A stretch of DNA of 64,000 bases, taken from contig NC_073342.2 in assembly GCF_027580225.2 (NCBI RefSeq), positions 14,087,501-14,151,500 on the forward strand, in the 5' to 3' direction. A program made the position numbers and the translations under genes. The DNA comes from Misgurnus anguillicaudatus (Eukaryota; Chordata; Actinopteri; Cypriniformes; Cobitidae). Positions 22,841 to 34,272 of this stretch are shown piece by piece. The notes under the pieces are model-generated. The model was not told the DNA's origin. It saw only the letters and a list, made by a program, of their open reading frames with translations, and made no database searches. How positions within the stretch are numbered: position 1 is the first letter of the stretch; the number at the start of each line of letters is the position of its first letter.

Positions 22841-23061
22841 GGTGTGTGTCATTCACACAAAAATGCCATTGGTTCTTGCATGTGTTGGAACAGCATACTA
22901 AATGTTGGCTAAATTCGTATATCTTTTTAAAGAATACATCTGCTATTCCTACAAGGACATAAGCATAAACAAGCATAACTGAACTAAAGCAAATTACACC
23001 TTTTCTCTAACAGGTCAAACAGGGTGAAGAACAACTAAAGCACATTGTCTATATGACGTAG
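22841..23061. other. No recognisable feature
   Basis: Short low-repeat spacer; nothing identified. Confidence 0.4.
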
Positions 23062-23700
23062 GCTTACTGTGCGTTCACACCGCCTCGAGCGCCAAAATGG
23101 CCGGAAGTCAATAACTCATTCACCGCCAGCCTTTTTGAGGAAATTGCCCACCTGCATTTTCGTGATTTTAACAAAAGTTTCACAAAATTCCTTGCAGGAA
23201 AAATTATCTTCTATAAATATATAAACATACAAATTATATCAAATTAAAGAACACACCCTCTGCTTTCAAACAAACAATAAACAAACAAACAAACAAACAA
23301 AATGGGGAAAAAACGTTTCATTATATATTTACTTTTTCCACTTAATTTAACCACTGAAATATGGATATTTCTCTTAAAAAATATAACATTTTGAGCAAAA
23401 AGCTTAAAAAATTGCATTTTTGTAAAGGAATTTATGTTAGAGATCAGACTCAGAATGACTATCAAACATAAAGGCAGTTAAAATAAATCATTAAATCTTT
23501 TTAACTTCCGTTTTTGATAAATTCGGTTAAATTAGTTAAATATTAACTCATAATTGATGAGATAACTCGTCAATGGCGGTGAATGAGTTAATTTTCAATG
23601 AGAGCCAGCGACGAGCTTCGGCGCGGCACGTCATAGACGGTGTGAGAGTCGAGGAGAGTTGAAATCAGCTATAGTAATGAGCTATGACGGTTTAGAATAA
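23062..23700. mobile_element. PIF/Harbinger-like fragment interrupted by a TTAA MITE
   Basis: The left end TGTGCGTTCACACCGCC matches the termini at 10080 and 31789. The body resumes after the MITE at 23592 with AGAGCCAGCGACGAGC. The right terminus is not recognisable. Confidence 0.5.
23111..23591. mobile_element. MITE of the CCGCCA TTAA family
   Basis: It runs from TAACTCATTCACCGCCAGC to GATAACTCGTCAATGGCGG and GAATGAGTTAA. The right flank is TTAA; the left is the mutated ATAA. The AACAAACAAACAAACAAA and CCACTGAAATATGG blocks lie at positions equivalent to the larger relative at 6614-8137, in reverse orientation. Confidence 0.75.
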
Positions 23701-24037
23701 CCCAGGGTTAACTATTTCCAGTGTGAAAAGCATGTGAAGACTTGCCCCAAAATGACATTTGTGCTAATATTGGTTAAATCTCAGGGTTAGCTCAACATAG
23801 CACGTCAAAAGTATCAAAGACACATTATTGTCTTCTCTAATTTGTGCAAAATAATATTTTTTAACATTCATACCTAACAAAGTTGTATTGCATACATTGT
23901 AAATTGTGCTAATGTCAGATTAGAGCGATCATGTGAACATGAAGTTGACTACAAAAGTCAAATTCGATTTTCAAGATAGTGCCTCTAGTATTGGAGTTAT
24001 AAACACTGTGACAACTTACCCTGCTCTTTCCTACATA
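23701..24037. other. No recognisable feature
   Basis: Low-repeat sequence with 'aacccagggttaac' near 23700; nothing else identified. Confidence 0.4.
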
Positions 24038-24307
24038 CACTGTAAAAAGTGAAAGCTGCTACTTACTTCAACTTACTTCAGTTAGCAACACATAAAAATT
24101 AAGTTTATAAACTTGAATTTTTTTCACTTTTAATGAAACATTTAGGGTGAAAAAGCTTTAAAAATACTTCAATTGGTCACACCTAAAATATTTAAACATT
24201 TTCTACTTATATTTATTACTTAGAAAATGTAAGTTGAAAAAACGTAACATTTTTAGGCTTTACCAGTCCTTTTATAACGTTGATTCAACTTTTACTTTTT
24301 TACAGTG
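24038..24307. mobile_element. CACTGTAAAAA MITE
   Basis: The ends CACTGTAAAAAGTG and CTTTTTTACAGTG are inverted. The core has paired motifs on both strands (CTTCAATTGG, AAGTTGAAAAAACG, GATTCAACTTTTAC). A degenerate relative without ends lies at about 42560-42735. Confidence 0.75.
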
Positions 24308-25268
24308 TAGCTCCTGACAAATGATGCACTATTTTATACTGTACCATTGAAATAAAGCTGATGCATAAGATTAAAAGTATCCAAGACATATAGTCGGTTT
24401 CATCAGATGAACGCGCGTTGTCGCGGTTACACACCTGAATGGTCTGGCTAGTGGCTAAACTGATATCTAAAACAAATACCTTGTCGAAAATAAAATGTTT
24501 TGCTTGGCTAAAGATGAAGGGAGACGACGAGCATGGATCACAACTGTGCGGAGAGGTTTGGCAGCAAGGCAAAAATTCAAGGACCTGTAGCTAACATTGT
24601 ATGAAATAATTTTACACAGTAACGTTAGCACAGTCTAATAGTTATTATAAAAATGCCCGCTCTGGTTCTTCATTCTGATTGGTTGAAACGCGTTCTAAGC
24701 GAGAAAGAGTTAAGCATGCTTCCAAGCATATTTAATCATCACTTCAAAAGTTGCACGATATTAATGTTAATGTATAAATTAGATAAATGTTGATTTATGA
24801 AAATAAACATCACAGTCTTTCATTGTGTCTTTGCTGCGTCTGTGTTGCTTGGGGAACTGCGCTCTGTTGCAGCCACACTTGATTCTGAGGAACTACTTTG
24901 TTTGGCGTAAGAGTAACATTTGTAGTATTATAATTACAACTTAATTGTGTTTTATTTTATGAAATCCTGCTATACGTATGAAGTAACCGTTTTATAAAAG
25001 CAATAAGCCCTGCGAAGCAGTGGTTTTACAGTGCTTTTTATGCTTATTGCTTTCATAGGCGTTAGATATAATATATGAAGGTAATTTCCTTGGCATTTGT
25101 TTCACTTGTTATCAGAAATTACTACTTGTTATCAGAAACTACCGTAAAAGGACTCTGTTGTTATCGATTCTATGTGAAAGTCTACCGAAAGTTGTGTTTA
25201 GTCCACAAAAGCTGTTTGTTTATGTTGTTGCTGCTGAAATCGTCTATATACCTGTATAGATATATACT
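24308..25268. repeat. Probable interspersed repeat around 24640-25060
   Basis: The motifs ATTCTGATTGGTTGAAACGC and AAGCAATAAGCCCTGCGAAG resemble a dispersed cyprinid repeat that I recall but cannot name. Termini were not resolved. The rest of the stretch shows nothing recognisable. Confidence 0.35.
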
Positions 25269-25413
25269 TACATTTACATTTGGCAGACGCTTTTATCCAA
25301 AGCAACTTACAGTGCATTACAAGGTACATATTTTTTATTAGTATGTGAGTTCCCTGGGTTCGAACCCATGACATTTTGCACTACTAACACAATGCTCTAC
25401 CACTAAGCTATAC
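25269..25413 (-). mobile_element. tRNA-derived SINE, near full length
   Basis: On the minus strand it starts TAGCTTAGTGGTAGAGCATT, has the B-box GGGTTCGAACCC, and ends with the tail TAAGTTGCTTTGGATAAAAG followed by CGTCTGCCAAATGTAAATG. This is the best-preserved copy here and a good reference for the others. Confidence 0.85.
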
Positions 25414-25986
25414 TTGTTTAAAAACCTGTACATTTTATCGGTTTGGTCTTTTACAAAAAACATTACTTTTAATATCATTAAACAAACTCTTAAAAGGAAG
25501 CGACTTACAAACTAATTATATCATATTTCTTGTTACGGCCTTCCACAGTTAATTTTCCATTGTTTAATTGCTACATGAACCAGAACCACATAAAAGCACA
25601 CCACACTAAACGCCCGGTTAAGCTACACCGAACTCTAACCCCATTGTGTTGTAAGACTCATTATCATATTAGCAAAAAATAGCTAACAATGACACAACAC
25701 AGCCAGTGATCTTAATAGGAGTCAATGCAATATACAGTGCAAGTGATCAGACATTTCCAGGCTTGTAAAGCATTGCTAGACTGCCGTGAAGGTGGAATGC
25801 TAAATCTGACTGTTAATCCACTTAAAATGGCTCAACATTGTGAACACGCTTAGAGTCTCGCGTTTAACTCTCAGAGCTGAGCTCTTTGTTACAAAAGATT
25901 ATTTTAATTTAGAGTACTGATAGGGGTTTAGAAAGGATTTGGAGAGGTCTAAAAGTTTCAGATTCAAATGGGTTACATTTATGTTG
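25414..25986. other. No recognisable feature
   Basis: Spacer between two SINEs; no gene or element ends seen. Confidence 0.4.
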
Positions 25987-26112
25987 TGTTCCTGTAGCTC
26001 AATTGCCATGTGTTAGCAAGGTTGCAGATTCGCAGGGACAGATACTGATAAAAGGTAGCTATAGCTTGTAATGCACTGTAAGTCACTTTGGATGAGCATC
26101 TGCTTAATGCAT
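25987..26112 (+). mobile_element. tRNA-derived SINE
   Basis: GTTCCTGTAGCTCAATTGCC begins the head. A mutated B-box (GCAGATTCGC), GATACTGATAAAAGGTAGC and the tail TGTAAGTCACTTTGGATGAG follow in order. Confidence 0.8.
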
Positions 26113-27120
26113 AATGATGTTGTTTACATTTACACATTTATTATTTCTCAGGTTTGGATATGCATAACATATGAATATGATACAACCTGGTAAGCACCCA
26201 GAAGGCTGTGACTTTTCCATGGGTAAGAACCTCTCCCTTTTTAACATAAATGATACATGGAAAGTTATAACAAGTTCACCATAAGAATATGGTTGTTTTT
26301 TTAGTAATCCACTTCTCAACATGCTTATTTATGTGGATTTTCATTCATCATGATATGTTTTAGCTGGAGTGCTGAGTCATCTTCAATAAAACTTTGCTTA
26401 ATGCGACGCTGGATGGTGGCCAGGTTTGCTCAATATATCACACGTATACCCACAACAAGCCTACATGCATTATACCATCCATCTATCAGAGAAAAACGAG
26501 AACAGAGCTGGCGGACCTCCTTTAGGTGTGGGTCGGTAAACCATTTCTTTTATTTGTGGCAAATTTTTCATCTTACATCACAATGCGTGTTATTTTTCTT
26601 CAGATGGGTCTTGAAATATATTGTCCTGACGTACCCCCCCGGTTTCCGCCAGGTTTTGCTTTAATGAGTTTATTCACAACAGGCTTGAATTTGTATTCAG
26701 ACTCTCTAAGATGAGATTTTGTGAGCGGAGAATTTAAAGCACTAGAATGAAGAGTTTGCGCTCTCACCTTCTGGCATATACAAAACAATGTTTTGATTTT
26801 TGCTCATTGACGTGCCAAAGTTTTTCCAATTTAATGTTTTGAATTATTTGGAACTGAAGAGCGAACGTGTGTTCGGGACGTTCATGCAGAACGTGAGCTT
26901 TCCGTTTACCAACGAGAAGCAAAATGAAACAGAACAGAATGCACCAGCATTGAGATGCATTAAGACTTAACCCTTTAAGTTCACCCCTAAAGGAACCAAT
27001 AAAAAATTCTTTGAACAACTTAAAAATGATTTAAATATTAATAAAGATTAAACTCTCATCTACACCCTTTGACAGATTTTGCCCCACTCAAGAAACGGTC
27101 TACCATGTGGTGGAGATGTC
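26113..27120. other. Low-repeat stretch, no gene seen
   Basis: Overlapping frames of 60-104 codons on both strands (for example 26350-26664) show no domain. No element termini are visible. Confidence 0.4.
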
Positions 27121-27223
27121 TTACCGTGGGTTCACACCAGCCGCGTTTGAGGCGTCAAAATCGCATCTACCGCGTCTAGTTTGCTGCTTGAACATTTTGA
27201 ATGCATTCTACTTCGCTCTAGAC

Positions 27224-28752
27224 TAGGGATGGGAATCGAGAACCGGTTCTACTTAAGAACCGGTTCCCAGTGAATCGATTCCTTTGAATCGTAAGCATGC
27301 CGGCCTAACGATTCCTCTTATCGGGTCCGCTCGCGCTCGTTGCAAATGTGTCATGACGTCACGCACACGCTGTGTTGTTTTGGTTTAGAACGCAGCAAAC
27401 ATTGCATCGAGGCAGAACGATCCAAAGTTTGGTTATATTTAGTGGTGGGCAGAGCGAGGCTTCGCGAAACACTGAAACAGTTGAATCAATAACTTATATT
27501 TCACGCGAACATACGACAATACGGTCGCGTTGCAGGAGGTTGCAGGACTGTCGCGTGTTTGACACACTATTACACAATAACAACAGCGAGTCAAACACCA
27601 GCGGAGCTAACGGGACGTCATCTGTTATTAATGCAGAAGGTAATGTGTTAATGTTAATGTGAGCGCCATTTCATTATGTAAACTTTTACCATACGGATAA
27701 TCTCCGTTGTCATTGTCCATCAAATTGATGACGGCCAGAGTCTGGCTGGCTCTCACACTGGCTCAGATAGAGGCTGCAGAAAGTATCTCTCGTGCATCTA
27801 TATAAAATGACCGAGGCGAGCATAAACACATTTCACCGAGCAGTAGAGGCGAACACTACTTAAGTATTTCTACTTAAAAGTACATTTTCAAGTATTTGTA
27901 TTTTATCAGTGTTTTTGTATTTTTTTTAAAACATACAGTCCAAAGCATATTATCATAATTTTAACTCCACTACATTTCATAATTTCAAGTTTTTGGTTTA
28001 TATTTAATATTTAAGTACATTATAAATCTAGTAATGTTTTTTACTTTTACTTAAGTAAAAAGTACTTTTACTCAAGAAAAGTAAAAGTACACAATTTTTA
28101 TGTAATTATGTATTCAATCAATTTTAATATGCAATATAAATAAACAGTATGATTCTATGCTTTAGAATGTAGTGAACATTTTTTAGTAAAGTACATTTTT
28201 TCCAAGACAACACTCTGATAAAGCACAGATGCTTGGAAAATGAAACTAAAATACTCAAGTAGTGTCCACCTCTGCCGAGCAGTGACTAAGTTTGTGGTAA
28301 AGGGTTTGCATCCGTTTGCCACAGTAGATGCCTCTGCATTTCGGTAGGTTAATTTGCTGTATTTTGTCCAGCATCATGTCTTTAAAAGAAAATAACAAAT
28401 GCATGCATGAACAAAAGTTGCATGTTTTATGTCAGTCTAGTTCTGTTTTATTAATTCCTAGTCCGATCACATATTTACTGGTTGAGAAACACTGCCCTAG
28501 GCTATAGGTCCCTTACTTTAAGAAGTAGCTCACCTACTTTTAAGTTGGTTCTGAGGTTGCTACACATAATGTGTGTATACTCTGTTCTGTGTCTTCTGAA
28601 CAGGTATTAAAGCGAGTTAATACAAACATACAAATTTGTGCTTATTCCCTCACCCAATGAGAATCGAAAAGAGAATTGATAAGGAATCGGATCGATAAGC
28701 AACATCGATAATGGAATCGAAATCGTTAAATTCTTATCAATTCCCATCCCTA
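27224..28752. mobile_element. hAT-like element with exact 8-bp target duplication
   Basis: The ends TAGGGATGGGAATCGA and CAATTCCCATCCCTA are inverted repeats and the flanks CTCTAGAC (27216-27223 and 28753-28760) are identical. Subterminal GAACCGGTTC and repeated ATCGAT-type motifs are present. At 1529 bp it is too short for a full hAT transposase; a 96-codon frame (27372-27662) has no recognised domain. It carries a further insertion at 27844-28274. Confidence 0.9.
27844..28274. mobile_element. hAT-like MITE with 8-bp target duplication, nested
   Basis: It runs from TAGAGGCGAACACTACTTAA to CAAGTAGTGTCCACCTCTG, flanked on both sides by CCGAGCAG (27836-27843 and 28275-28282). The interior is rich in AAAGTAC / GTACTTTTAC modules on both strands. 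It must postdate the hAT element at 27224-28752. Confidence 0.88.
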
Positions 28753-28988
28753 CTCTAGACGCACGGAAAAGCAAGCATTTGACGTGCGTCAGAGGCGAAA
28801 TCCACTTCTTGTGGGAGGGGCAAGTGCTATGCGTTTGTCTGTTTGCAAGATGGCTGATATTGATCGTGCATTCATCAAAAGAGTTACCGGTTTGTATTTG
28901 GTAACCTTACTAAAAAATTTTTTTAAAAACACATGACTCAAAAGTGAAATGTGTATTTACAACTTACCAGGTTGCCCAATGTCCTTAC

Positions 28989-29685
28989 TAGGCTTGTTGC
29001 GATAGTTGGTGAAACGGTGATTACCGGTGCTTCACCGGTTAGATCACTTACCCACAACGACACCGTCTTTCACCATCGTTTTGATATTTTCTTGTAATTA
29101 AATCATTTCGTTTTGTTAGAGAGAGCAAACACAACTGAATGTGTCTGCTGCCTGAATTCAGCGGAGCTGAACGCGCGTCATCACAGAGCAGCGGCTGCGG
29201 GTGTAAGATTTCATTTATTCCTGTCAGACTGCGGCGAGCTGACTGACCAGACGACGGCAGAAGCCGCATGCTTACTCGTTTTTGTTATAATATACATATA
29301 TGATGTTTAATATAAGCGAGATTGTTTTGTTGTTGTGTTTTTTATTAAGAATAATAATAAACCCATCATTCAAGCAGCGCTTTATGGAGGAATAGCCGGT
29401 TGCTCTGCGTGGGACTGGCGGGTTTCTGTCAGAAGTACCTGCGCACATTGACTCAAGCACTTAAACCAGCTGTTGCACTCGCATTTGCACGCAAATTCAT
29501 AAGCGATTAAACGCAGCGTACGCAAGCGCTGGATTTAAACAACAGTTGCATCTTCAAAAGTGAAAGTAAAAAGCGCACGTCTGTATGTGCATTTATAAGC
29601 CCCTCCCACCCGGTGAAACCGGTATCACCGGGTTTGTCACGCGCTGATTAACCAGTGGGAAAATTCTGTCACCGCAACAACCCTA
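28989..29685. mobile_element. hAT-like element with exact 8-bp target duplication
   Basis: The ends TAGGCTTGTTGCGATAG and GTCACCGCAACAACCCTA are inverted, and GTCCTTAC flanks both sides (28981-28988 and 29686-29693). Subterminal ACCGGT motifs (GATTACCGGTGCTTCACCGG, GTGAAACCGGTATCACCGG) are likely transposase-binding repeats. It is 697 bp and non-autonomous. Confidence 0.9.
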
Positions 29686-30137
29686 GTCCTTACTGACACT
29701 CTTCCAAGCGATATCCTTTTTATTCCTGTCTCTTTAGAAATAAGAACTTGTGTCGTATAGCTCCAGGTGACTGCTCACAGACAATATCAAGCATTCCTCC
29801 ATTTTGAATGAGTGACTCCAGGCGGGGCTGCCGCCACAGCAGCGAGCAGGCTCCTGATTGGTTAAAGCGGCGCGAAAATCCACCAAAGTTCAAATTTTTC
29901 AACTCGGGTGTTAAATTCGCGCCAAACACAAAATGCACAAAAAGCACCATTCGCATGTATCGCACTAGACGCTCCATTCGCGCCATTCGCACGAACTAGA
30001 CGCACAAATGATGTGGAATCGGGTCTACCGGGCCGCGCCAAACGCCTCATTCGTGCCGCGATACCTCCAGACGCGTGTCAACATTGAAATCACTCGCGCT
30101 TCACGCCTCTACCACGGCTGGTTTAAACGCAGCATAA

Positions 30138-30856
30138 AAGTCACAAAGGAATTGAAATTAAAACTTGAAATATTTATTTTACACATGACTTATCTGTGAG
30201 CTTTATTTTTTACAAACCCTTTTAATCTTTAATCAAAAACGCTAATCTCCTCCCCTCCGCTCTTTACTTTCAGTCATATGGTATGGCAGAAAGGCAACTT
30301 AGCATCCTGGTGGTTCACAAAGCAATTGCAGGGCATTCGCAATTTGAATTAAATAATCATAAAATTTCAATAAAACACCTACACATTACATCTGCATGTC
30401 ATGGGACACAACACAACACTACAATATATCATAATTTGTTGTTAAGTTATTAAAATACATATTTATAGTTAATTTTGTGTAATAAACCAGTTACCGTGTG
30501 TTAGTTTTGAGCGCTTGTTATCTGGAAAAAACAAACCCGCAAATGTCACGACTGGCCAATCAGAATCAAGCATTCCAACGAGCCGTTTAATAAAAGGTAA
30601 TAATGCTAATAATACTACTAATAATAATAGCTATTGATAAAATAGCTATTTACTATTGATAAAAACTTTAAAATTGATAAAAAATATATGTTTTTGAAGT
30701 GAAACATGTAAATGGGCTATTATTATAATTTTTGAAATATTTACTTAAAGTCTCAGGGGTGTTTTTGAAGTAAACAATTTAGGTCAACGGGGTTCGGCTG
30801 ACAAAAAAGTTTGAAAACCATTGGTTGATGTATTGAAATATTGGCATTAAAGAATT
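30138..30856. other. A/T-rich spacer, no gene seen
   Basis: It contains an AAT-rich tract near 30598-30700 with two AATAGCTATT motifs. No termini or coding frame are recognised. Confidence 0.4.
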
Positions 30857-30982
30857 TTCATTTACGCTTTTGACAGACATTTTTATCCCAAGCGACTTAC
30901 AATGCATTACAAAGTTTACATTTTATCAGTACTTGTGTTCCCTGTGAATCAAATCCACAACCAGCTGAGCTACAGGAACACC
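30857..30982 (-). mobile_element. tRNA-derived SINE
   Basis: The tail TTCATTTACGCTTTTGACAG and CCCAAGCGACTTACAATGC precede the reversed head CCAGCTGAGCTACAGGAAC. The B-box region is mutated. Confidence 0.8.
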
Positions 30983-31719
30983 AAATTTAAAAGTTTAAGA
31001 GGTAAAGCCAAACATTCAAAGCCACAACAGATGCTTTGCTAGAGATGCGTACACACAGCAGCTTTCACGCCGACCAAACAAACAAACCCAACCTCGTTTG
31101 CTGAAAGTTTTTTTATGTTGAGCAACACAAGTCGTTTCTCTGGGGTTCGTCAAAATTCTTCATGATCTCTGCAGCTCAGAATCAAGCAGATGAATGGTAC
31201 AGAAACAAACACATGGGTAAACCTAAAGTACTGCCCGTGGTGCCTGACCTCAGAAGAGGGCTAAAAAAGTAAAGCGGAAAAGCAGAGCTGCTCATCTTCC
31301 TAGTGTTGCCCTGCTGTCAACTCCATTTCATCACAGTTTTAAAGTTGTGAAGGACTGGTCAGGATAACCGCATTTCGCTCTTGGCTGTGGAGAAAAGCTC
31401 CTTATTTGTGGTGCGATCGTGAACTAAACTCACTTTGGGGGAAGAAAATGCTGCAGGAAAGAGAAGTGTGTAAAATGCTATGGAAACTTGTGCAGGTTTA
31501 GCTCTTTACATATTTCCAGGCATTACAGTTCCAAAAACTTCCTAAAAATTGTTACCTCTAGGGCATATAAAGCATGAAACTTCAGTCAAATAAACATGTG
31601 TAGGGGAGAGCGGGAGACAAACTAACGATCATTTACTTTGGCTCTATCATTCAAACAATATTGAAGTTAGATTAATAATTTTTTATACAATCAACACACA
31701 CCTCTCTACAAATGAACAC
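30983..31719. other. Low-repeat stretch, no gene seen
   Basis: No element ends and no notable frame. Confidence 0.4.
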
Positions 31720-32575
31720 TTAAAGGTGGTGTGTGTAAATTTTAGGGGCATCTAGTGGTGAGATTGTGATATTGCAACCAACAACTAATGCGAGATTCAC
31801 ACCAAACGCGAATAGAGCGTCAAATTCAGGCCTACCGCGTTTAGTTTGCTGCTTGAACATTTTAAAAGCATTCGCAAGTCTCAAGCAAAATAGGCGCACG
31901 TAAAAAGCAAGCGTTTGAAGCTAAATTGACGGAAAATATCAGTCGTTCCTCCATGTTGACTGTGCCTCCGAACGGGCCTGTCGCCACAGCAGCAAGCAGG
32001 CTCCTGATTGGTTAAGTTTAAGTTTTTCAACTCGAGCGTCAGACGCCAATTTGCGTCATTCGCGCGAACTAGACGCGGAAATGAGGCAAACTCGCGTCTA
32101 CCGCACCGCGCTAAATGCCTCATTTACGCTGCAAAACCTCCAGACGCTCGTAAACGCGTCTTTATATTGACTTAACATTTGAATTACGTGGCAAGGCGCT
32201 CTATTCGCGTTTGGTGTGAACGCAGCATAACACCTCGATTTTATAACCCCTATGTTTATACACTGTGGGTCCCCTTACATGAATGGTAGCCACAATAGGA
32301 CAAACATGTCATTGTCTGAGACAACGTAGGGACGAAATGCGCTCTGTAGAGCAGTTAGTCCATTTAGGGCTACTATAAAAACATGACGGCAACTTTCGTA
32401 TGTTCGAATGTAAGGAGACCCGCGGTGTATGTACATAAAAACGTCTCATTTTAAGGTAATAAAAACAATAGAGTTTATTATGTAAGTTCTTTACACATTA
32501 CTGATAATATAGTTATGGATATTATATTGCATTTCTGTCAAGAGATCCTTTTAAAATGACACAATATATCTTTAA
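31720..32575. mobile_element. TTAA MITE of the GGTGCAG family, split by a Harbinger-like MITE
   Basis: TTAAAGGTGGTGTGTGTAAA opens the left end and CACAATATATCTTTAA closes the right. Family blocks CATCTAGTGGTGAGATTG, GTCCATTTAGGGCTACTA and GGATATTATATTGCATTTCT appear in order once 31789-32230 is removed. Confidence 0.85.
31789..32227. mobile_element. PIF/Harbinger-like MITE with TAA target duplication
   Basis: The ends TGCGAGATTCACACC and GGTGTGAACGCAGCA are inverted, and CACCAAACGCGAATAGAGCG on the left pairs with the complementary right arm. TAA lies immediately outside both ends (31786-31788 and 32228-32230). The 439-bp core has the CTCCTGATTGGTTAAG block of this family. It is the cleanest copy here and defines the family ends. 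Confidence 0.88.
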
Positions 32576-32742
32576 AGTATGTTTGTGGGACCTACCGATG
32601 AAGAAAGTTACCTTCAAAGCACTCTTTGTTCAATACATACAAGAGAAAAAACCAACAGCACAGATTGCTCAGGCCTGTATAAATATGTGAAGTAGTCGTG
32701 ATACAATTAACCCCGCGTTAGTTTGTAAGTTCACCCCTACTG

Positions 32743-33000
32743 CATATAAAAAGTTTTGTTGCAAAACGAGATAACTCAGTTTTTTAATTTTTCAGAAATT
32801 TCGTTTTTTTGGTTGTGCATTCCAATTAATATCAATTTAACTGCAGTTGGTTTGTTTTGATTTAAACCTTCATAACTTAAAAATACAGCTAAGTAGCACC
32901 AGAAAACAAAATAATAACATGATAACATAATAATAAACATGTTTTGACCAAAATGTTAAAAACGGATTTATCTCGTTTTGCAACGAAACTCTTCATATAC
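32743..33000. mobile_element. Short MITE, GAAGAGTTTGGTTCCAAAACG-like family
   Basis: The left end AAAAGTTTTGTTGCAAAACG is mirrored at the right by CGTTTTGCAACGAAACTC, each followed toward the inside by AGATAA or its complement. A longer relative with slightly different ends is at 56702-57718. Confidence 0.75.
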
Positions 33001-34272
33001 TCTCAATTTTGCCTTGATATGAGGTAAGAGTTAAGGTTTTTTAATATGTCTTATGGTAATTTGTGTGAGATATGCATAATCTGTTCATTGCTACATATGC
33101 TAACGTATTTTTTTAAATACTTTAAAAAAAAAATAAACTTTCTTCACTAGTGAGGAGTTGCTAAAAATGAAGAAAAAATAAAGTTAAAATAACTTAAGCT
33201 AATTCAACTCGATTTAATAATGTATAGCAACAAGAAAGTTAAAATGAATTGTAAATTCAACTTGATTAAACTTAAAAATGTAAGTGCAACAGCATTTAGC
33301 ATGACTTTTTTCTGCTATTCTGTGTTTAATGAAGTTTGGTAACTTTATACCACTGCAAACAAACTTCTTTGTCAAGACCGAACTCTAAATGAAAGCCTTT
33401 CACGTTTACAGGCTCACGCCCGGAGAGAAAATCTAGGCCACAATATCAACCAATTACTTTCTCATGGAGCAATTATGAATATTCACCAAAACATTAAATA
33501 TTGATTGGCCTGTGCTAACTTTGAGACGCGATGAAAATGAAAACAAATATTAATCACATGGCAGAATAATAGCAATATTTATGAGGTCTGGCGGGGTGGT
33601 CGAAAATATAGATAACCTCTAGTTGTGTTCTCCAATCTTACTAATAGAGGGACCAATCTATGTCCAATTAATCGTTAAGCCCACTGACACACACACATCG
33701 TTTGATATTAAAGACATCAATGTCTGCAAGCAAACTGACTAAATGTCAACCTTTCGTGTTGGCGCTCTCCTTCCAAAACGTGATATCGTTCCGACTTATT
33801 GCGTTTAGAGCTCATCAGGTTCGTCCTTTTCTCCTGGATGTTAATGAACCTTCTCACTAGCTTTCTGTATGTGTAATTTTCAAATAACCCACAAAACCGA
33901 GGAGATGTCATTGAATGTTGTTGTGTGCACACATTGGTTGTGCGGGTGTGGCAAATGGTGTGCAGAGATGCCAGATGCTGTAGGGAAATATACAGAAATT
34001 ATAAAGCGATCTGCATTTGATGGTTATTTCAGATGCATGTGTTTGGGGTGTTTGACCTACCTGTACTTTTGAGGGTAACATTATGATAAATGTCTCCAGA
34101 AGTCTTTCAAAACTTACTTTTAGGAGAATTAATAAAAAAGCTAATTAATGGTTTTTACCTGCTTCTAAAAGTGGTATTATAGAGGATAGTGTCAAATCGT
34201 AGAAGTTTGTTGTATTTATTATGGTCCATGATGTGGTCCATGGTGATCCTTTTTATCACAGCATGATATGTG
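33001..34272. other. Low-repeat stretch with a possible conserved non-coding segment
   Basis: A degenerate AAGTTGAATT-type repeat occurs near 33180-33300. At 33395-33620 there is compact unique sequence with CAACCAATTACTTTCTCATG, GGAGCAATTATGAATATTC and AACAAATATTAATCACATGG, reminiscent of vertebrate non-coding conserved elements. No domain is seen in the short frames. Confidence 0.35.

Larger units (their letters stand above)
27124..30134. mobile_element. PIF/Harbinger-like element split by nested hAT insertions
   Basis: The left end CCGTGGGTTCACACCAGCCG and right end CTGGTTTAAACGCAGCA are inverted, with TTA (27121-27123) and TAA (30135-30137) outside. Internal GCTCCTGATTGGTTAAAG and TTTCAACTCGGG match the copies at 10080 and 31789. 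Without the hAT insertions at 27224-28752 and 28989-29685 and their duplicated flanks the host is roughly 770 bp. No transposase frame was recognised. Confidence 0.75.
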
